A stretch of 64,000 bases of DNA from Nitrosomonas sp. (GCA_016721865.1 JADKHF010000041.1:80818-144817), one strand, 5' to 3'; shown: positions 1 to 10,073, counted from the first letter of the stretch. Notes: generated by a model not told the origin, from the sequence alone. A program made the numbers and translations.

Positions 1-1
1 T

Positions 2-157
2 TGCGTATCGCCGGCGCGAATTCCGCTCAACGCAATCATGCCGGTTGATGACCTGACAGTGTTGTGGTTGAGTGGTATGGGCGCGCAGGCCACCCGGGCA
101 GCGCGGCAGAGGGATTGCATCAGCACATTGGTGAGTTTCGGTGTTGCCGGTGCATTA
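2..157 (+). pseudogene. hpnG: Hopanoid-associated phosphorylase (HpnG-like), fragment cut by an IS630 remnant
   Basis: Frame 2 reads through from the left edge and includes the segments SGMGAQATRAARQ and LVSFGVAGAL, typical of the purine-phosphorylase fold in HpnG, which acts on adenosylhopane to make ribosylhopane. The reading stops at about base 157, where transposase-like coding begins in another frame. The N-terminus lies outside the window and the C-terminal half is missing. The neighbour on the other strand is a squalene synthase, which supplies the hopanoid precursor, so the context fits. HpnG is preferred over another nucleoside phosphorylase mainly because of that neighbour. Confidence 0.6.
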
Positions 158-158
158 A

Positions 159-572
159 GAATACACCTACGCCTATGGCGCAGTCAGCCCACTGGATGGA
201 CGATTTGATTCCCTGATCCTGCCCTGGGTGAACGGGGACTGCATGCAACTCTTCGTGGATGAAATCGCGGCACGTTACCCGCATGAAAATATCATTATGG
301 TTATGGACGGCGCAGGCTGGCACAAAAGCCAAACCATGAAATTGGCAGAGAATATGCGAATCCTGTTTCTACCACCTTACTCGCCAGAACTCAACCCGCA
401 GGAACATGTGTGGGATGAATTGCGGGAAAAGTTCTTTCATAACCGTGCCTTCGATAGTCTGGATGCGCTTGAGATTCATCTGGAAAGCGCGCTAAAAAGC
501 TTTGAATTAAACCAGGAAACTATGCGCAGCATTACCGGATGGGATTGGATTATTAATGCTGTTTTAAAATAG
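159..572 (+). mobile_element. IS630-family transposase, C-terminal remnant
   Basis: The open frame from base 159 encodes the DDE_3 catalytic half of an IS630 transposase: it starts EYTYAYGAVSPLDG, and continues with VMDGAGWHKS (second catalytic Asp) and LPPYSPELNPQEHVWDELR (catalytic Glu region). The N-terminal helix-turn-helix half is absent, and a stop codon lies immediately upstream (156-158), so this is a dead fragment. It abuts the broken hpnG-like gene. Its right end lies somewhere before the squalene synthase stop codon at 607; no clear terminal inverted repeat could be picked out. Confidence 0.85.
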
Positions 573-606
573 AATTGGAATTAGCTTCGGCAAGCTGAAA
601 ATCTTT

Positions 607-1857
607 CTAATCTGGAAATATTTTATTTGCGTTGGTTTTGGAATTTCCTGTTACGGAAAGCGTGAATCCTGTTGCACCATTGACAATGATTCCATAATAC
701 CGTATTGGAGTGTTTCTTCTAAGGTGGATGCGCCAAGATATAAATTGTAAAACATACGATAGGTTATTTATGATTTCTTTAGTCTCTAAAATGAGTTTTC
801 TTATGCATAACCACTTCAGGAAGATTGCTGGACGTGAACTTAAAAGTAACTTTAATATCCAGTCATGACTGGCGAACAAACTGGTTGTTACGATGGTGGC
901 TCTAACACTGCGACGGCTTATTTTAACTTGTGTTCCCCCAGAAAAATCCCGATGTTTATTAATTTTATTTAAAGTTAGGATCGCCATACCGATTGCCCAT
1001 AAACAGAACCGGCGAATTCCTTTTTCTTGTTGAGGAATCAAGCTGGTATATATCAGCGCATCCTGTAAGTGACCTTTTGCAACCCCCAATAACTCTGCTA
1101 GCCCGGCCTGAAATTTTGTGTCGACTATACCCGGCTGCAAATCGGCGAGATCAAATCCATTTTTAAGAAAAATATCTTGCGGTAACCAGCAAGCGCCGCG
1201 TTTTCGGTCATCCCATATATCTTTAAGAATATTTGTCATCTGCAATCCTTGTCCGAATGATACGGAAAGTTTCATAAGAATCGGTTTCTGACTATTGATT
1301 TCCGCCGAATAATCACAGAATAACTCGGTTAACATTTCACCGACCACCCCGGCAACGTAATAGCAATACTGATTCATTGCGGATAGATCTTTGAGACCTT
1401 CCAGAGATTCTGTTTCCTGATAATCGGACATGCCTTGTGCCATGATCCGAACGCAACGCTCCAATGCATTGCGCTGTGTAGGATTGAAGCTATGTGTGAT
1501 ACGAATGACCGCAGGTGTGTTTTTGATCAGATCATGTTCGGCTGGAATTGTATGTTCGGAGAGTAGAGGATATAGCTTTTGAGCAAAATTTTCAGCTGGT
1601 ACATTTCCACACACCACTTCAGAAAACATATGTGATAGTTGCCTGGTTTGTTCTGCGGTTAAGGCGCTATCATCTTCAATCGTATCGGTGATGCGGCATA
1701 GAAGATATGCATTGCCAATAACACGACGTAAAGATTCGGGTAACTGTGGAATAGTTAATGCAAAAGTGCGAGATACACCTTGCAAAATATGGTCCTGATA
1801 CTGATCATCATCGAAACTGGAAGAGAGGCTTGTCATTACTGATTTTTTATAAGGCAT
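607..1857 (-). CDS. Squalene synthase (squalene/phytoene synthase family)
   Basis: This enzyme condenses two farnesyl diphosphates into squalene, the substrate for hopanoid cyclisation. The 416-residue protein has both Asp-rich Mg-diphosphate motifs: DTIEDD at residues 58-63 and NILKDIWDD at 209-217. The N-terminal QGVSRTFALTIPQLP segment is typical of the farnesyl-diphosphate farnesyltransferase branch. M8 is an alternative start, and neither start has a strong ribosome site. The last 30 or so residues have no family look and may be read-through into DNA altered by the adjoining IS630 insertion. The gene points towards that IS remnant. Confidence 0.85.
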   Translation of the reverse strand: MPYKKSVMTSLSSSFDDDQYQDHILQGVSRTFALTIPQLPESLRRVIGNAYLLCRITDTIEDDSALTAEQTRQLSHMFSEVVCGNVPAENFAQKLYPLLSEHTIPAEHDLIKNTPAVIRITHSFNPTQRNALERCVRIMAQGMSDYQETESLEGLKDLSAMNQYCYYVAGVVGEMLTELFCDYSAEINSQKPILMKLSVSFGQGLQMTNILKDIWDDRKRGACWLPQDIFLKNGFDLADLQPGIVDTKFQAGLAELLGVAKGHLQDALIYTSLIPQQEKGIRRFCLWAIGMAILTLNKINKHRDFSGGTQVKISRRSVRATIVTTSLFASHDWILKLLLSSRPAIFLKWLCIRKLILETKEIINNLSYVLQFISWRIHLRRNTPIRYYGIIVNGATGFTLSVTGNSKTNANKIFPD

Positions 1858-1907
1858 TAAGGCATATTACTACAGTTGAACATATCTCTAAATTCTCTGC
1901 CATTAAA

Positions 1908-3161
1908 TTAAGGCAAGATTCGTTCAGTAGCGATTAATTGATCAACTGTCTCGCGTTGCCGGATGATATGAATTGTGTTTTTATCTATCATAATTTCGGC
2001 AGCGCGTGGGCGGGTATTGTAATTTGAACTCATGCTCATGCCATAGGCACCTGCTGACATGATTGCCAACAAATCTCCATTAACTAAACCAAGCTTGCGA
2101 TCATGACCCAGAAAATCACCTGTTTCACAAACAGGTCCTACAACCTGATAATTTTTGATCGCTTCATTGTTCCTGATGACTGGAAGGATCTCGTGATAGG
2201 CATCATAAAGCGCTGGGCGCATTAAATCATTCATTGCCGCATCAACAATGGCGAAATTGCGCGCGGATGTATGCTTCAGGTATTCAATTCGAGTCAACAG
2301 GATACCTGAGTTACCTACGAGTGAACGACCAGGTTCAATTAAAATGCGTTGTTTGATTCTTTGAGTGCTGGCGCAGAGAGCAGAAACATAATCTTTAATC
2401 GATGGTAACCTTTCATTGCTATAGCGAATGCCTAACCCACCCCCTAAATCCAGATGTTCAATTTCGAGGTGCTGAGACTGCAAGGTATCGAGTAGATTAA
2501 GCATTTTGTTACTTGCTTGCATGAATGGTTCAAGCTCTGTCAGTTGCGAGCCAATGTGACAATCTAATCCGGTAAAACGGATGCAGGCATACCGGTGAGC
2601 AGATTGATAAATTTTTTCAGCTTCATTGGCCGGAATACCAAATTTATTTTCTTTAAGACCGGTAGAGATGTAGGGATGGGTTTTTGCATCAACATTCGGG
2701 TTTACGCGTAAGCTAACCGGTGCAATTGTCCCCATGTCTTTTGCGATCTGATTTAAAACAATTAATTCCGCTTCAGATTCCACATTAAAACACAGAATAT
2801 TGGCTTCCAGTGCCAGGCGCATTTCATTGGTATTTTTACCAACCCCGGAAAAAACGATTTTCTTTGGATCTCCACCCGCCTTGATAACTCGAAGTAGTTC
2901 ACCGCCTGATACGATATCGAAGCCGCTGCCAAGCTTTGCTAATAAATTGAGTATGGCAATGTTGGAGTTGGCTTTTACTGCATAACAAATCAAATGATCC
3001 CGGTTGGCAAAAGCAGAATCAAATTCCAGATAAGCTTTAGTTAAGGCAGATCGTGAGTAGACATAGCACGGCGTGCCGAAGTCATCCGCAATCTGTTTTA
3101 ACGGCACAGATTCAACATAGAGTTCGTTGTTATGGTAGATGAATTCAGGAAAGCTGCTCAT
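1908..3161 (-). CDS. lysA: Diaminopimelate decarboxylase
   Basis: PLP-dependent fold-III decarboxylase that converts meso-diaminopimelate to L-lysine, the last step of lysine synthesis. The 417-residue length is normal. The PLP lysine is K63 in ICYAVKANSN; HIGSQ, the glycine-rich GGGLGIRY segment, EPGRSLVG and the substrate-side CETGDFLG follow in the usual order. The ATG at 3161 overlaps the stop of the small lipoprotein gene upstream, so the two are translationally coupled. The lptM-lysA pairing is a standard proteobacterial arrangement. The gene is intact. Confidence 0.97.
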   Translation of the reverse strand: MSSFPEFIYHNNELYVESVPLKQIADDFGTPCYVYSRSALTKAYLEFDSAFANRDHLICYAVKANSNIAILNLLAKLGSGFDIVSGGELLRVIKAGGDPKKIVFSGVGKNTNEMRLALEANILCFNVESEAELIVLNQIAKDMGTIAPVSLRVNPNVDAKTHPYISTGLKENKFGIPANEAEKIYQSAHRYACIRFTGLDCHIGSQLTELEPFMQASNKMLNLLDTLQSQHLEIEHLDLGGGLGIRYSNERLPSIKDYVSALCASTQRIKQRILIEPGRSLVGNSGILLTRIEYLKHTSARNFAIVDAAMNDLMRPALYDAYHEILPVIRNNEAIKNYQVVGPVCETGDFLGHDRKLGLVNGDLLAIMSAGAYGMSMSSNYNTRPRAAEIMIDKNTIHIIRQRETVDQLIATERILP

Positions 3162-3286
3162 TGCTTTTCATTTTCAATGGATGAAGCGCGATTTGTTTCA
3201 TCAGTTTTGGGAAGATAAAGTGGTCCTTTAAGGCCGCAAGCGCTAAGCAGATAAGCTGAAAGAAGTGTGATAATCAATAAACGCAT
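3158..3286 (-). CDS. lptM: Small lipoprotein LptM (YifL family)
   Basis: A 42-residue ORF begins at the ATG at 3286. It has a signal peptide with lipobox LSAC, the modified Cys at residue 17, and then the family signature GLKGPLYLP. In E. coli, LptM binds the LptDE lipopolysaccharide translocon and helps it mature; here that role is inferred from the motif. Its TGA overlaps the lysA start codon, as in other betaproteobacteria. Confidence 0.9.
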   Translation of the reverse strand: MRLLIITLLSAYLLSACGLKGPLYLPKTDETNRASSIENEKQ

Positions 3287-3382
3287 GAAGAAATCCCTGT
3301 GTAAATAAATTTACGGGATACTAACATAAGAGAATAATAAATTAATCAGACTCGTGATTAATTTTGGCAGCGGGCGTTAGGG

Positions 3383-4078
3383 CTAATCGTGAGGCAATTC
3401 AGCAGTCAGCCAATCAACCAATTCTTTGATTAACTGATTACTCGCCGAACTTAATGCGGATGCAGCACCCGCTGCATCCGCAGTAGGCGTCTTTTCGGTT
3501 ATGCTAAAATCTTTCTGGGCAAATAGGTTGCGAGTATTGCGTTCAACTAAGCTGGCACGCAAGCCAATGACAATATGACTGGCATCCGTCATGTCAAATA
3601 TCTGGGTAAATTCTTCCAGCTCAATATGTAACGCATAATCAGCTTTCGCTGTGCTGTTGTCTTTTAAGACTTGTTCGTTTGTACTTGCAACAATGCGGTT
3701 GCGAATTTGCTGGGTAAGCAAGGCAGCGGGTGCTGCTATCCAGCGGCTGTTGGCGTAGGTATAGGTCTGTGTGGGATTGTGATACAGCAATCGGTAATGG
3801 ATTGCGTTGTTATCCAGCCATGCGGGCGCTGTCGCATCGACTATTAGTAAGCTTTTACTTTTCTGGAGTGATTGCTGCGGCATTTGCTGTCCGGGTTGCG
3901 CCTGTTGCCTGCCAAGATCGTAAATAGAAATTGCGGATGGTGATTTATTTGATGCTACACAACCTGCGAGCAGGTAAGCGACAAGAATTAACAATAGAGG
4001 AATTTTGTCATTGAATATTGCCTGCAGGGGAAACAAAGCCTGATTCTCCAGGGCCAGGTAATGATGGCGGACGGCCAA
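3383..4078 (-). CDS. ABC-transport auxiliary lipoprotein (PqiC/DUF330-like)
   Basis: The protein has a hydrophobic signal ending in the lipobox LLAGC, then an ABC_trans_aux domain starting IYDLGRQQ, with the family RWIAAPAALLTQQIRNRI segment. Such lipoproteins sit in the outer membrane or periplasm and partner MCE-protein lipid transporters. The coordinates are the longest frame. The real start is uncertain because the open frame overlaps the MCE gene by 71 bases and no ATG with a ribosome site lies close to the signal peptide; a TTG or ATT a few codons before the hydrophobic stretch is possible. It is the last gene of the lipid-transport cassette. Confidence 0.8.
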   Translation of the reverse strand: MAVRHHYLALENQALFPLQAIFNDKIPLLLILVAYLLAGCVASNKSPSAISIYDLGRQQAQPGQQMPQQSLQKSKSLLIVDATAPAWLDNNAIHYRLLYHNPTQTYTYANSRWIAAPAALLTQQIRNRIVASTNEQVLKDNSTAKADYALHIELEEFTQIFDMTDASHIVIGLRASLVERNTRNLFAQKDFSITEKTPTADAAGAASALSSASNQLIKELVDWLTAELPHD

Positions 4079-4907
4079 ATAATAAGCTCTGTGGATTCTC
4101 TTCCAATTGATGCAATACCTTATCTAAATTATTTGAATTCCGTGCAATGCTGTTACTCACTTTACGCAATTCGGGAATCGTAGTTGCCAATTCTTGTGTG
4201 CTTTGCGACAAACTGTCAAAAATTCCTTCCTTCTGATTGACTTTTGCTACGGTGATATTTATCTCACCCAATAATTGATCCAAATGCTTAACCAGAGTAG
4301 CGGATTCAGTTGTTAGTTCGGTGAAAGAATCTAATACAGGTTGCAAACGGCCGGCAACACCATCAAAATTTCTGGTGGTCTTTTCGATATTCTGCAGAAT
4401 TTGTGAAACATGTGCTTGGTTCTGGTCATCCAGCAATTGATGCAATTTTAATACCAATTGATTTACATTGCTGAGCAAGTCTTGACCAGATCCGGTTACT
4501 TCATCGAGCAATGACCGGCGCATTGGAATTTGAGCGTCGCTTGGCAATTGCTCATTTCCAATACCGTCATCGTTCAACTGTATATACGCCAATCCAGTGA
4601 CGCCTTGATAACCTAATTGTGCATAAATAGTATCGTGAAGCCTGACATTCTCGTCTACTGAGATCTGAATCAGAATTTGATGCGGATTATCAGGGTCAAA
4701 TTCAATAGCTTCAACCTTGCCAACATTAACACCGCGATAGTGTACCGCTGACTGGGGATTGAGTCCGCTAACCGATTCCTTGGTGACCACAAGATAAGTA
4801 TTGCGTTGGATATTGTTACCACTGAACCATACCGCAACTAAAGCCACCGCGATACTCAGGAAAAGGACAAATATGCCAGCTACGAGGGCATGTGCGTGGT
4901 TTTCCAT
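4008..4907 (-). CDS. mlaD: MCE-domain lipid-transport protein (MlaD family)
   Basis: A 299-residue inner-membrane protein with one N-terminal membrane helix (about residues 8-28), then an MCE/MlaD domain (VSGLNPQSAVHYRGVNVGKV, roughly residues 45-125) and a long C-terminal helical part predicted to be coiled. MCE domains form hexameric rings that bind phospholipid between the ABC permease and the outer membrane. The start overlaps the end of the ATPase gene by 28 bases, so the genes form one operon. It is longer than E. coli MlaD (183 residues), closer to MCE proteins that carry a helical needle. Confidence 0.88.
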   Translation of the reverse strand: MENHAHALVAGIFVLFLSIAVALVAVWFSGNNIQRNTYLVVTKESVSGLNPQSAVHYRGVNVGKVEAIEFDPDNPHQILIQISVDENVRLHDTIYAQLGYQGVTGLAYIQLNDDGIGNEQLPSDAQIPMRRSLLDEVTGSGQDLLSNVNQLVLKLHQLLDDQNQAHVSQILQNIEKTTRNFDGVAGRLQPVLDSFTELTTESATLVKHLDQLLGEINITVAKVNQKEGIFDSLSQSTQELATTIPELRKVSNSIARNSNNLDKVLHQLEENPQSLLFGRPPSLPGPGESGFVSPAGNIQ

Positions 4908-5689
4908 GCTTGCTCCAGATAATTTTCTTGATTATTTTTATGTCGTATGCTTTTAAAGAAACTGGTGATAAATGGGTGCTGAAAGCGGCATACTTCATCC
5001 AAGGTGCCTGTTACAACAACTTGTTGATCGGCTAAGACTGCAATCCGATCGGATAATGCTACCAGTGTATCAAGATCATGAGTCACCATGACAATCGTTA
5101 GATCCATTTCACTGCGCAGTGCAAGAATCAGTTCTTCAAAACTTTCGCTTAACTCAGGATCCAATCCGGAAGTGGGCTCGTCGAGAAATAGTAATTCAGG
5201 ATCCAATGCCAGAGCCCGTGCTAAAGCGATACGTTTGATCATTCCACCGGAGAGGGCAGCGGGCATTTTATTCGCATGTTCAGGTCCGATGGCTACCATA
5301 TCCAATTTAATCATTACCAATTCACGAATCATTTCTTCACTCAGCGTATGTAATTCACGTAACGGTAAAGCAACATTATCAAATACAGATAATGCACTAA
5401 ATAAGGCACCTTGCTGAAAAAGCACCCCAGTGCGGCTTTGCATTTTCTTTTGCTGTAGATTTAAATCGGGATCCTCCCAGGAACTACCAAAAATTTTAAC
5501 ATTGCCTTCAGAAGGTTGTTCCAGTCCAAGCATTTGGCGCAGCAATGTCGTTTTTCCGCTACCCGAGCCACCGATCAGTGTCAGTACTTCACCATGATAA
5601 ATGCATAAATTGACATCCTGATGAACAACAAGATCACCAAATCGGGTATATAACCCTTCAACTTCAATGATGCATTCCGGCTTTATCAT
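4880..5689 (-). CDS. mlaF: Lipid-transport ABC ATPase (MlaF family)
   Basis: A 269-residue ABC ATPase that powers the adjoining permease. Walker A is GGSGSGKTTLL (residues 40-50), the Q-loop is VLFQQGALF, the ABC signature is LSGGMIKR (about 147-153) and Walker B is LLFLDEPTSGLDP. The methionine inside the signature motif (LSGGM) is characteristic of the MlaF group. It starts four bases after the permease stop codon and overlaps the MCE gene. It is intact. Confidence 0.93.
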   Translation of the reverse strand: MIKPECIIEVEGLYTRFGDLVVHQDVNLCIYHGEVLTLIGGSGSGKTTLLRQMLGLEQPSEGNVKIFGSSWEDPDLNLQQKKMQSRTGVLFQQGALFSALSVFDNVALPLRELHTLSEEMIRELVMIKLDMVAIGPEHANKMPAALSGGMIKRIALARALALDPELLFLDEPTSGLDPELSESFEELILALRSEMDLTIVMVTHDLDTLVALSDRIAVLADQQVVVTGTLDEVCRFQHPFITSFFKSIRHKNNQENYLEQAWKTTHMPS

Positions 5690-5693
5690 TTTT

Positions 5694-6857
5694 CTAGATA
5701 AGTCCTACATCAGAAAATATAATTGCAAAAATTGCATCGATAATAATAACCACTGTAATAGCTGTCACGACAGAAGAAGTGGTGCCTTCACCCAGACTTT
5801 CCGTGTTGGGTTTGACCCTTAGACCAAAATGGCACGCAATAAGCGCAATGGTCATACCGCATACAATTCCTTTTCCAAGTCCCAGCCACAAGTTCGCTAT
5901 GGGTACAGAATCTGGTAATGCTGTCAGAAAATATTGATAGTTTAAGCCAAGCTGTAATTCCGCGGCGACCATGCCACCCAGTAAGGCAATCCCACTGGTC
6001 CACATAACCAGTAATGGCATTGCGATGCCGAGAGCTAACACTTTGGGTAATATCAGGCGTTGGCTATGCGAGATACCCATAACAGATAAAGCATCCAATT
6101 CCTGGGTTACGCGCATGACACCGAGCTGTGCTGTCATGGATGAACCGGAACGGCCGGCTACCAGAATTGCAGCCAGCATTGGACCCAATTCGCGCGTGAT
6201 GCTAATTCCTAATATATTGATAATGAAGATATCTGCTCCAAATAACTGTAATTGTTTGGAAGAAAGGTAACTAATTACGATGCCAATCAGAAATCCGACC
6301 AAAGCTGTAATACCCAACGCCTGTGCGCCGGTACGATATAAGTTTGCAGAGATTTCACGCCATGGAATATAAACAGGATGCCGGATTAGGTAAAAAACAT
6401 CATTAAGCAACTGACCAATCAGCATAATAAGGCCCAGGATATGCTGCAATAAAAGTAGCGACAATTCTCCCAATGTTGAAATGGGCCATAGTAAATCTTT
6501 ATTTTTACTTTCCGGCTGGAGATTGGGGAGTTTCTCCAGCCGCTCAAACATCTTTTCATGCTCTGGATGTATTTGTAGATGTTTGGGGCGATGTGCTTTC
6601 CAGGCGCGCCATAACATGGCGGTACCTGCGGTATCCATTTGCTGAATATCAGTTAAATCCCAATGAAGATCCTTATTTCTGGCCTGTTGGGAAAGTTCCT
6701 CAGCTAAGGGTTCCAAAATATGTTCCAACGCTACTAAAGTATAATTTCCCGTCAGGCAGATATATGGATAACCTTGTTTGGTGCAAAGTTGATACCAGTG
6801 GTTCATCGTTTCTTGAGATTGGTTGGTGCGTGTCGAACTTGGCTTGGTCTCATTCAT
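5694..6857 (-). CDS. mlaE: Lipid-transport ABC permease with N-terminal STAS domain (MlaE family)
   Basis: This 387-residue protein carries about 120 residues of STAS-like sequence (TDIQQMDTAGTAMLWRAWKAH) followed by an MlaE permease with about five to six membrane helices. The permease signatures ITRELGPMLAAILVAGRSGSSMTAQLG and VMRVTQELDALSVMG lie near the middle. In E. coli the STAS protein is a separate subunit (MlaB); here it is fused to the permease. It is the first gene of the four-gene cassette permease-ATPase-MCE-lipoprotein. The organisation is closer to the stand-alone MCE transporters than to mlaFEDCB. Confidence 0.9.
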   Translation of the reverse strand: MNETKPSSTRTNQSQETMNHWYQLCTKQGYPYICLTGNYTLVALEHILEPLAEELSQQARNKDLHWDLTDIQQMDTAGTAMLWRAWKAHRPKHLQIHPEHEKMFERLEKLPNLQPESKNKDLLWPISTLGELSLLLLQHILGLIMLIGQLLNDVFYLIRHPVYIPWREISANLYRTGAQALGITALVGFLIGIVISYLSSKQLQLFGADIFIINILGISITRELGPMLAAILVAGRSGSSMTAQLGVMRVTQELDALSVMGISHSQRLILPKVLALGIAMPLLVMWTSGIALLGGMVAAELQLGLNYQYFLTALPDSVPIANLWLGLGKGIVCGMTIALIACHFGLRVKPNTESLGEGTTSSVVTAITVVIIIDAIFAIIFSDVGLI

Positions 6858-7034
6858 GGGAAAGCCAAAACTATGTTTGCCAATAAAGATGATTTTTAAC
6901 TATTCACAGACCTGGATAGTTCAGATTAAACGCCACGTGATCTGCCGGAGCAAGAAAAACTATTGTTATTGTATATGGTTATTGCTAAACAGGTTGTGCT
7001 GAATAATTATAAACAGGCAGAACATTGTGTGTTT

Positions 7035-8464
7035 TTATTTTACCCGAACCATGTCAGCTCGGGCTAATGCCGGATTATCTGCAAAGTATTTTTTAATACC
7101 TAAATACATGGCGTCGGCCATTTTGTCCTGGTAATTTTTACTGCGCAACTTTTCTTCTTCCTTAGGGTTACTGAGAAAAGCTGTTTCAACCAGAATAGAA
7201 GGAATGTCGGGTGATTTGAGTACCGCAAAACCGGCTTGTTCGACATTTCTTTTATGTAAATGATTAATGCTGCCCAGTTGTTTCAAAACATAATCAGCCA
7301 ATTTGACGCTGTCGTTAATAGTCGCGTTGAGTGAAAGATCCAGCAGTAATTCTTTCATATCTTTTGATTTTGATGTGATGTCAATGCCCCCATCAAATCG
7401 CTATCGACACTGTTTTCCTTGTTGGCAAGCCAACTGGCCGTGGTTGATGTTGCTCCATGCTCAGATAATGTAAATACCGAGGAACCGTGTGCGTGCGCCT
7501 TAGGATTGGCGTCTGCATGTATCGATATAAACAGATCTGCATTAGCACGCCGGGCGTTAATACGCCGCTGCGGAAGTGGTATGTAGTAATCGCCGTCACG
7601 GGTCAGAACAGCACGCATATTCGATTCTTTGTCGATCCTCTCTTTAAGCTTTCTGGCAATTGCCAAAGTAATATCTTTCTCGTGAGTGCCTTGGTAACCG
7701 ACTGCACCCGGGTCTTTGCCACCATGACCGGGATCAATCGCTACGATGATAATCCGAGGAACCAGGCTTTTCTGCGGTGCCGTGCTGGGTTTGCGGTTTT
7801 GTGCTGCTTGAAAGCTGCTGGGTTGCCTGGCTTGATTAAGCTGCGGTTTGGGTGAGTGCGGGCGAATAGGCTGGAGTCGGATTTGTTTTTGCTTATTACT
7901 GTCCTGTGCCAGTGTGGCAAGCAATTCATCCAGAACGTCGATTTCAGAATCAGCGGCGGCGGCAGCAGGGTTAATGCGGGTATCAAAATCGGCTTTAGCG
8001 GCTTTATCCGGATGATAGATATCCAATATTAATCGATGTGCAAAATTATCCTTCGGTTCTATAACAAATGTACGTGGCACGACATTTGCCTTGAGATCAA
8101 ATACCAACCGGATAACATGGGGTTTAAACTGACCTACGCGAATTTTCTGCACAAAAGGGTCGATGGCGTCCACTTTCTGAGGTAGTGTGGCAAGTGCCGT
8201 GGAAAGTTTTGTATTACTTAAATCGATAACAACGCGATGCGGATTCTCCAGCATGCTTAATTCATACTCAAGCGGCTGATTGGATTCCAATGTAATGCGT
8301 GTGTAATCAGGTGTTAATCCAACACGTACAGATTGAACGGTGGTGTCTGCAGCCAGGACAGATTGACTTGGAAATAAGAGTAAAAATAAAAAAAATAGAA
8401 TAAAGGACGACAGCAATATGTGTTTTATGGGAGTATTCTTACTACCATAAAAATATGCAATCAC
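7035..8464 (-). CDS. amiC: N-acetylmuramoyl-L-alanine amidase AmiC-like, frameshifted
   Basis: Periplasmic Zn amidase that cleaves septal peptidoglycan. The N-terminal signal peptide precedes an AMIN domain (about residues 40-150) and an Amidase_3 domain (IVAIDPGHGGKDPGAVG, SIHADA). Frame 1 ends with an early TGA after DLMGALTSHQ. The next frame carries the expected DITSKSKDMKELLLDLSLNATI and the C-terminal catalytic stretch ILVETAFLSNPKEE. Restoring one base in the run of five C (G on the coding strand) at 7387-7391 joins them as DLMGGIDITSK. The start is taken as the GTG at 8464, overlapping the tsaE stop (ATGTGA) behind a CAGGAAAA ribosome site, rather than the longer frame from 8497. Confidence 0.88.
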
Positions 8465-8967
8465 ATTTTTTCCTGATTTTTCCACTGTATCAAGCATTGT
8501 TTTCCTGTTTCTGTACCAGCCCGGATTTCAATACTGCGGCCGGTTTCAAGAATACTGAAAAAGAGCTGCAGATCAGCTTTTGGCAATAAATCACCGGCTT
8601 TTTCAGGCCATTCCACCACACAGATTGAGTCTGAATTAAAATAATCGCGGAAGCCGGCTTCTTCCCATTCAAAATAATTATTGAAACGATAAAAATCAAA
8701 GTGATACAAGTATAACCTAGAAATTTTATAGATTTCAACTAAATTATAGGTAGGACTTTTGACTACATGATGATAACCGAAGCCGTGTAAAATGCCGCGC
8801 GTGAGCGTTGTTTTTCCGGCTCCCAGATTACCAAACAGATGAATAGTCAATCCGGCATGTAAGGATGCAGCCATTTTTTTACCAAGATCCAACATCGCTG
8901 CTTCATCCGCAAGATAAAATGTAAAAATCTGTACTGGTTCAGAATCTGTAGAATGAACGTTATGCAA
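8461..8967 (-). CDS. tsaE: tRNA threonylcarbamoyladenosine biosynthesis ATPase TsaE
   Basis: A 168-residue P-loop protein needed with TsaB/TsaD to form t6A37 in ANN-decoding tRNAs. Walker A is FGNLGAGKTTLTRG, followed by KSPTYNLVEIY and the HFDFYRF segment diagnostic of TsaE, and then VVEWPEKAGDLLP. It overlaps the amidase start by four bases; tsaE-amiC is a common pair. Its start region overlaps divergently with queG. Confidence 0.95.
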   Translation of the reverse strand: MHNVHSTDSEPVQIFTFYLADEAAMLDLGKKMAASLHAGLTIHLFGNLGAGKTTLTRGILHGFGYHHVVKSPTYNLVEIYKISRLYLYHFDFYRFNNYFEWEEAGFRDYFNSDSICVVEWPEKAGDLLPKADLQLFFSILETGRSIEIRAGTETGKQCLIQWKNQEKM

Positions 8968-10073
8968 GAGAATACCTCAACAAATAAATTATCTAGCTAT
9001 GTTTCCTTGGCGGTTGCCATCAAAACATGGTGTAAAGAACTTGGATTCCAAGATGTCCGTATTGCTGATGCCAATGCAGACATGTCAGCAGTGGAGTCAG
9101 GTTTATTCAACTGGCTGGATCAAGGATATCACGGTGCCATGGATTATATGGCGAAACATGGCACCAAGCGCACCCGGCCTGCCGAACTTGAGCCAGGAAC
9201 GCAGCGCATTATTTCCGTGTGCATGAATTATGCGCCGCCTTCTGCTAAAAATAGCTGGGATGTAATTAATGCGGGGATAAGGCATTTATTTCCCGATATG
9301 CGTTAGGCCGGGATTATCATAAGGTTCTGCGTGCTCGTTTACAAAAATTGGCCGACTTAATGACGGTTGAAGTGGGATCATTTAATTATCGGGTATTTTC
9401 CGATAGCGCACCGGTTATGGAAGTAGCTTGGGCGCAAAAATCCGGCTTGGGCTGGCGCGGTAAACACACATTGCTGCTGTCACGTCAGGCGGGTTCGATG
9501 TTTTTTCTTGGTGAAATGTATGTGGATTTGCCGTTGCCAGTTGATGATGCAATCGGAAATTATTGTGGCAGTTGTTCCAAGTGCATCGATATCTGTCCTA
9601 CAGAAGCGATTATCGCACCGTATCAGGTGGATGCCCGGCGCTGTATTTCTTATCTGACAATTGAATTAAAAGACAGCATTCCCGAGTCGTTACGTCCCCT
9701 TATTGGCAATCGTATTTATGGATGCGACGATTGCCAGTTGGTATGTCCGTGGAATAAATTCGCCAGAATCACCAATGAAAACGACTTTCATGTGCGCAAC
9801 GGCCTGGATGATGTATCGCTGATTGAGTTATTCGGCTGGGATCAGGAAACCTTTGAAACCAAACTGGCTGGCACGCCGATTCGCCGCATCGGTCATCCGC
9901 AATGGCTGCGCAATATCGCTGTCGGCTTAGGCAACGCGCCTTACTCGAACGAAATCGTTAAAGCATTACAAGCCCGATTGGATGATGCTTCCGCGCTAGT
10001 GCGCGAGCATGTGCAATGGGCATTACAACAACAGAATACAAAAAGAACAGCAACTGAGGAAAACATACCATGA
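8953..10073 (+). CDS. queG: Epoxyqueuosine reductase QueG, frameshifted
   Basis: Cobalamin-dependent iron-sulfur enzyme that reduces epoxyqueuosine to queuosine in tRNA. The first frame runs to 9306 and covers the N-terminal domain. The second frame carries the two 4Fe-4S motifs CGSCSKCIDICPTEAI and CDDCQLVCPW and the C-terminal HEAT-like part (LRNIAVGLGNA). The missing link, AFISRYALGRDYHKVLR, appears when one G is restored to the run of four at 9273-9276. The stop codon overlaps the purT start as ATGA. Apart from this single-base loss the gene is full length. Confidence 0.9.

Noticed and set aside
7387..9276. Phase variation in the G runs of amiC and queG
   Set aside because: The runs are only four or five bases long, too short for typical slipped-strand switching, and the genes are not surface antigens.
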